NCBI GenBank assembly: GCA_014650415.1
Contig: BMUX01000010.1
Coordinates: 124,001 to 188,000, forward strand
Reading direction: 5' to 3'
Length of the DNA stretch: 64,000 nucleotides
DNA from: Streptomyces spiroverticillatus
GTDB taxonomy: Bacteria; Actinomycetota; Actinomycetes; Streptomycetales; Streptomycetaceae
Shown in pieces: positions 62,944 to 64,000 of the stretch; positions within the stretch are counted from its first letter, which is position 1; each line of letters begins with the position of its first letter. The notes under the pieces are model-generated. The model did no database searches. It saw nothing but the letters and a program-made list of their open reading frames with translations, and had not been told where the DNA came from. The translations under genes were made by a program, and so were the position numbers.

Positions 62944-64000
62944 ATGAACACTCCGGACGCCCAGGGCCTGACCGCCACCCCCCTCACCTCCGCTCTCGTA
63001 CGCGGTGCGCTCGACCTGGAGCGCACCGCGCACGGCCTGCTGCCGCACCGGCTGCCCGCGGCGGCCCGCGCGCAGATCCCCGACGGGCAACTGACCATGG
63101 CGGAGGCCCAGCCCAGCGGAGTCCGGCTCGCCTTCCGCACCCGTGCCACGGTCGTCGAACTCGACACCCTGCGCACGAAGAACGCCTACAAGGGCGCGCC
63201 CGAGCGCCCCGACGGCTTCTATGACCTCGTCGTCGACGGCCGGCTCGCGGACCGGGCGAGCACCACCGGCGGCAACACCTTCCTCGTCGACCTGAGCACC
63301 GGCTCGGCCGAGACGATCCCCGGGCCCGTCGGCACCGTCCGCTTCGACGGGCTCGCCGACACCGAGAAGGACGTCGAGATCTGGCTGCCGTACAACGAGA
63401 TCACCCAGCTCGTCGCCCTGCGCACGGATGAGCCCGTGGCCCCCGTGCAGGGGGGCCGCACGGTGTGGCTGCACCACGGGAGTTCCATCAGCCACGGCTC
63501 GGACGCCGAGAGCCCGTCCACCACCTGGCCCGCCCTGGCCGCCTCGCTCGGCGGCGTCGAGCTGATCAACCTCGGCTTCGGGGGCAGCGCGCTGCTCGAC
63601 CCCTTCACGGCGCGGGCGATGCGGGACACCCCCGCCGACCTGATCAGCGTCAAGATCGGGATCAACCTCGTGAACACGGATGCCATGCGGCTGCGGGCGC
63701 TGGGTCCTGCGGTGCACGGCTTCCTGGACACGATCCGCGAGGGGCACCCGACCACGCCCCTCCTGGTCGTCTCCCCCCTCCTGTGCCCGATCCACGAGGA
63801 CACACCGGGGCCGAGCGCGCCGGACTTCTCCGAGGGGCGCGTGCGGTTCAGGGCGGCGGGCGATCCGGCGGAGGTCGCGGCGGGCAGGCTCACGCTCTCC
63901 GTCATCCGCTCCGAACTCGCCCGGATCGTCGGGCAGCGTGCGGCTGCCGACCCGAACCTGCACCACCTCGACGGCCGCTCGCTGTACGGCCCGGGGGACT
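62944..64000 (+). CDS. SGNH/GDSL-family hydrolase (3' end outside window)
   Basis: The frame opens at ATG 62944 and stays open to the window edge (352 codons). Residues about 15-165 form a beta-rich domain (GVRLAFRTRATVVEL, FYDLVVDG, DVEIWLPYNEI). The SGNH domain starts TVWLHHGSSISHGSDAESPSTTWPALAASLGG with the nucleophile in GSSIS. Block II Gly is in LINLGFGGSALLD and block III in KIGINLVN. The catalytic His motif would be beyond the edge. It probably removes acyl groups from a sugar or lipid. CAGGGT ends 7 nt before the ATG and no ribosome site is visible, so the gene is probably leaderless. Confidence 0.82.
   Translation, partial: MNTPDAQGLTATPLTSALVRGALDLERTAHGLLPHRLPAAARAQIPDGQLTMAEAQPSGVRLAFRTRATVVELDTLRTKNAYKGAPERPDGFYDLVVDGRLADRASTTGGNTFLVDLSTGSAETIPGPVGTVRFDGLADTEKDVEIWLPYNEITQLVALRTDEPVAPVQGGRTVWLHHGSSISHGSDAESPSTTWPALAASLGGVELINLGFGGSALLDPFTARAMRDTPADLISVKIGINLVNTDAMRLRALGPAVHGFLDTIREGHPTTPLLVVSPLLCPIHEDTPGPSAPDFSEGRVRFRAAGDPAEVAAGRLTLSVIRSELARIVGQRAAADPNLHHLDGRSLYGPGD

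Noticed and set aside
1..64000. tRNA or rRNA genes, insertion sequences, prophage or integrated plasmid
   Set aside because: I found no cloverleaf with a TTCGA arm in context, no transposase or integrase motifs and no att-like duplications.

Overview
The window is about 70% G+C. It has Streptomyces-style codon use, many GTG and TTG starts, several promoters whose -10 box lies only 6-8 nt before the start codon, DasR-type chitinase promoter repeats, and typical streptomycete families (LLM/F420 oxidoreductase, PucR, SpoIIE phosphatases, VanS-like kinase). It therefore looks like a chromosomal segment of a Streptomyces. I see no tRNA, rRNA, insertion sequence, integrase, CRISPR array or large biosynthetic cluster. 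The segment is a mosaic of single genes and short operons, with several decayed genes.

Layout. 1-2.5 kb: two divergent secreted proteins, each behind its own cobalamin riboswitch. The rightward one has the architecture of animal transcobalamin/intrinsic factor. 2.5-6.2 kb: a secreted GH18 chitinase under DasR-like repeats, an SRPBCC protein and a quinone-reductase-like MDR. 6.2-10.9 kb: SOS-controlled dnaE2 with a Y-family polymerase-like (ImuB-type) partner that lacks its fingers region. 11-17.4 kb: hydrolase, orphan response regulator, two paralogous small secreted proteins, DUF1697 protein, lipoprotein, class Ic aspartate aminotransferase and an MDR. 17.4-24.9 kb: MarR, S41 peptidase, a frameshifted methyltransferase, LLM oxidoreductase/TetR pair, TetR/rifampicin monooxygenase pair and an SCO6745-family protein.

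25.1-28.6 kb: a three-gene operon of PAS/GAF/PP2C phosphatase, a CarH-like B12-binding protein and a STAS anti-sigma antagonist, a plausible light/B12-responsive partner-switching module. 28.6-35.4 kb: a NarL two-component system, Gly-rich lipoprotein plus membrane protein, MFS transporter and a LysN-like aminotransferase. 35.5-39.9 kb: a DnaJ-type zinc protein divergent from a Cyt-like (delta-endotoxin CytB fold) protein, TetR/DHA2 efflux pair and an F420-reductase-like protein. 39.9-46.1 kb: PucR with a nonsense-interrupted PHP hydrolase, divergent NCS1 permease plus deaminase, and a stand-alone tsaD.

46.2-64 kb: lipoprotein, second SpoIIE phosphatase, a second sliding-clamp gene, matrixin protease, EEP hydrolase, orphan VanS-like kinase converging on a D,D-carboxypeptidase, a FemAB-like acyltransferase with a fold-II PLP-like protein, a long-form GAPDH, an esterase, a tendamistat-like secreted protein, two SAM-dependent proteins and a partial SGNH hydrolase.

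Recurring themes: (i) cobalamin (two riboswitches, two putative B12 scavenging proteins, one B12-binding sensor); (ii) specialised replication/repair parts (dnaE2, imuB-like, second beta clamp); (iii) local regulators sitting on paired palindromes; (iv) short tandem repeats, mostly with hairpin-forming units, at the 3' ends of at least five genes; (v) convergent neighbours whose stop codons share CTAG.
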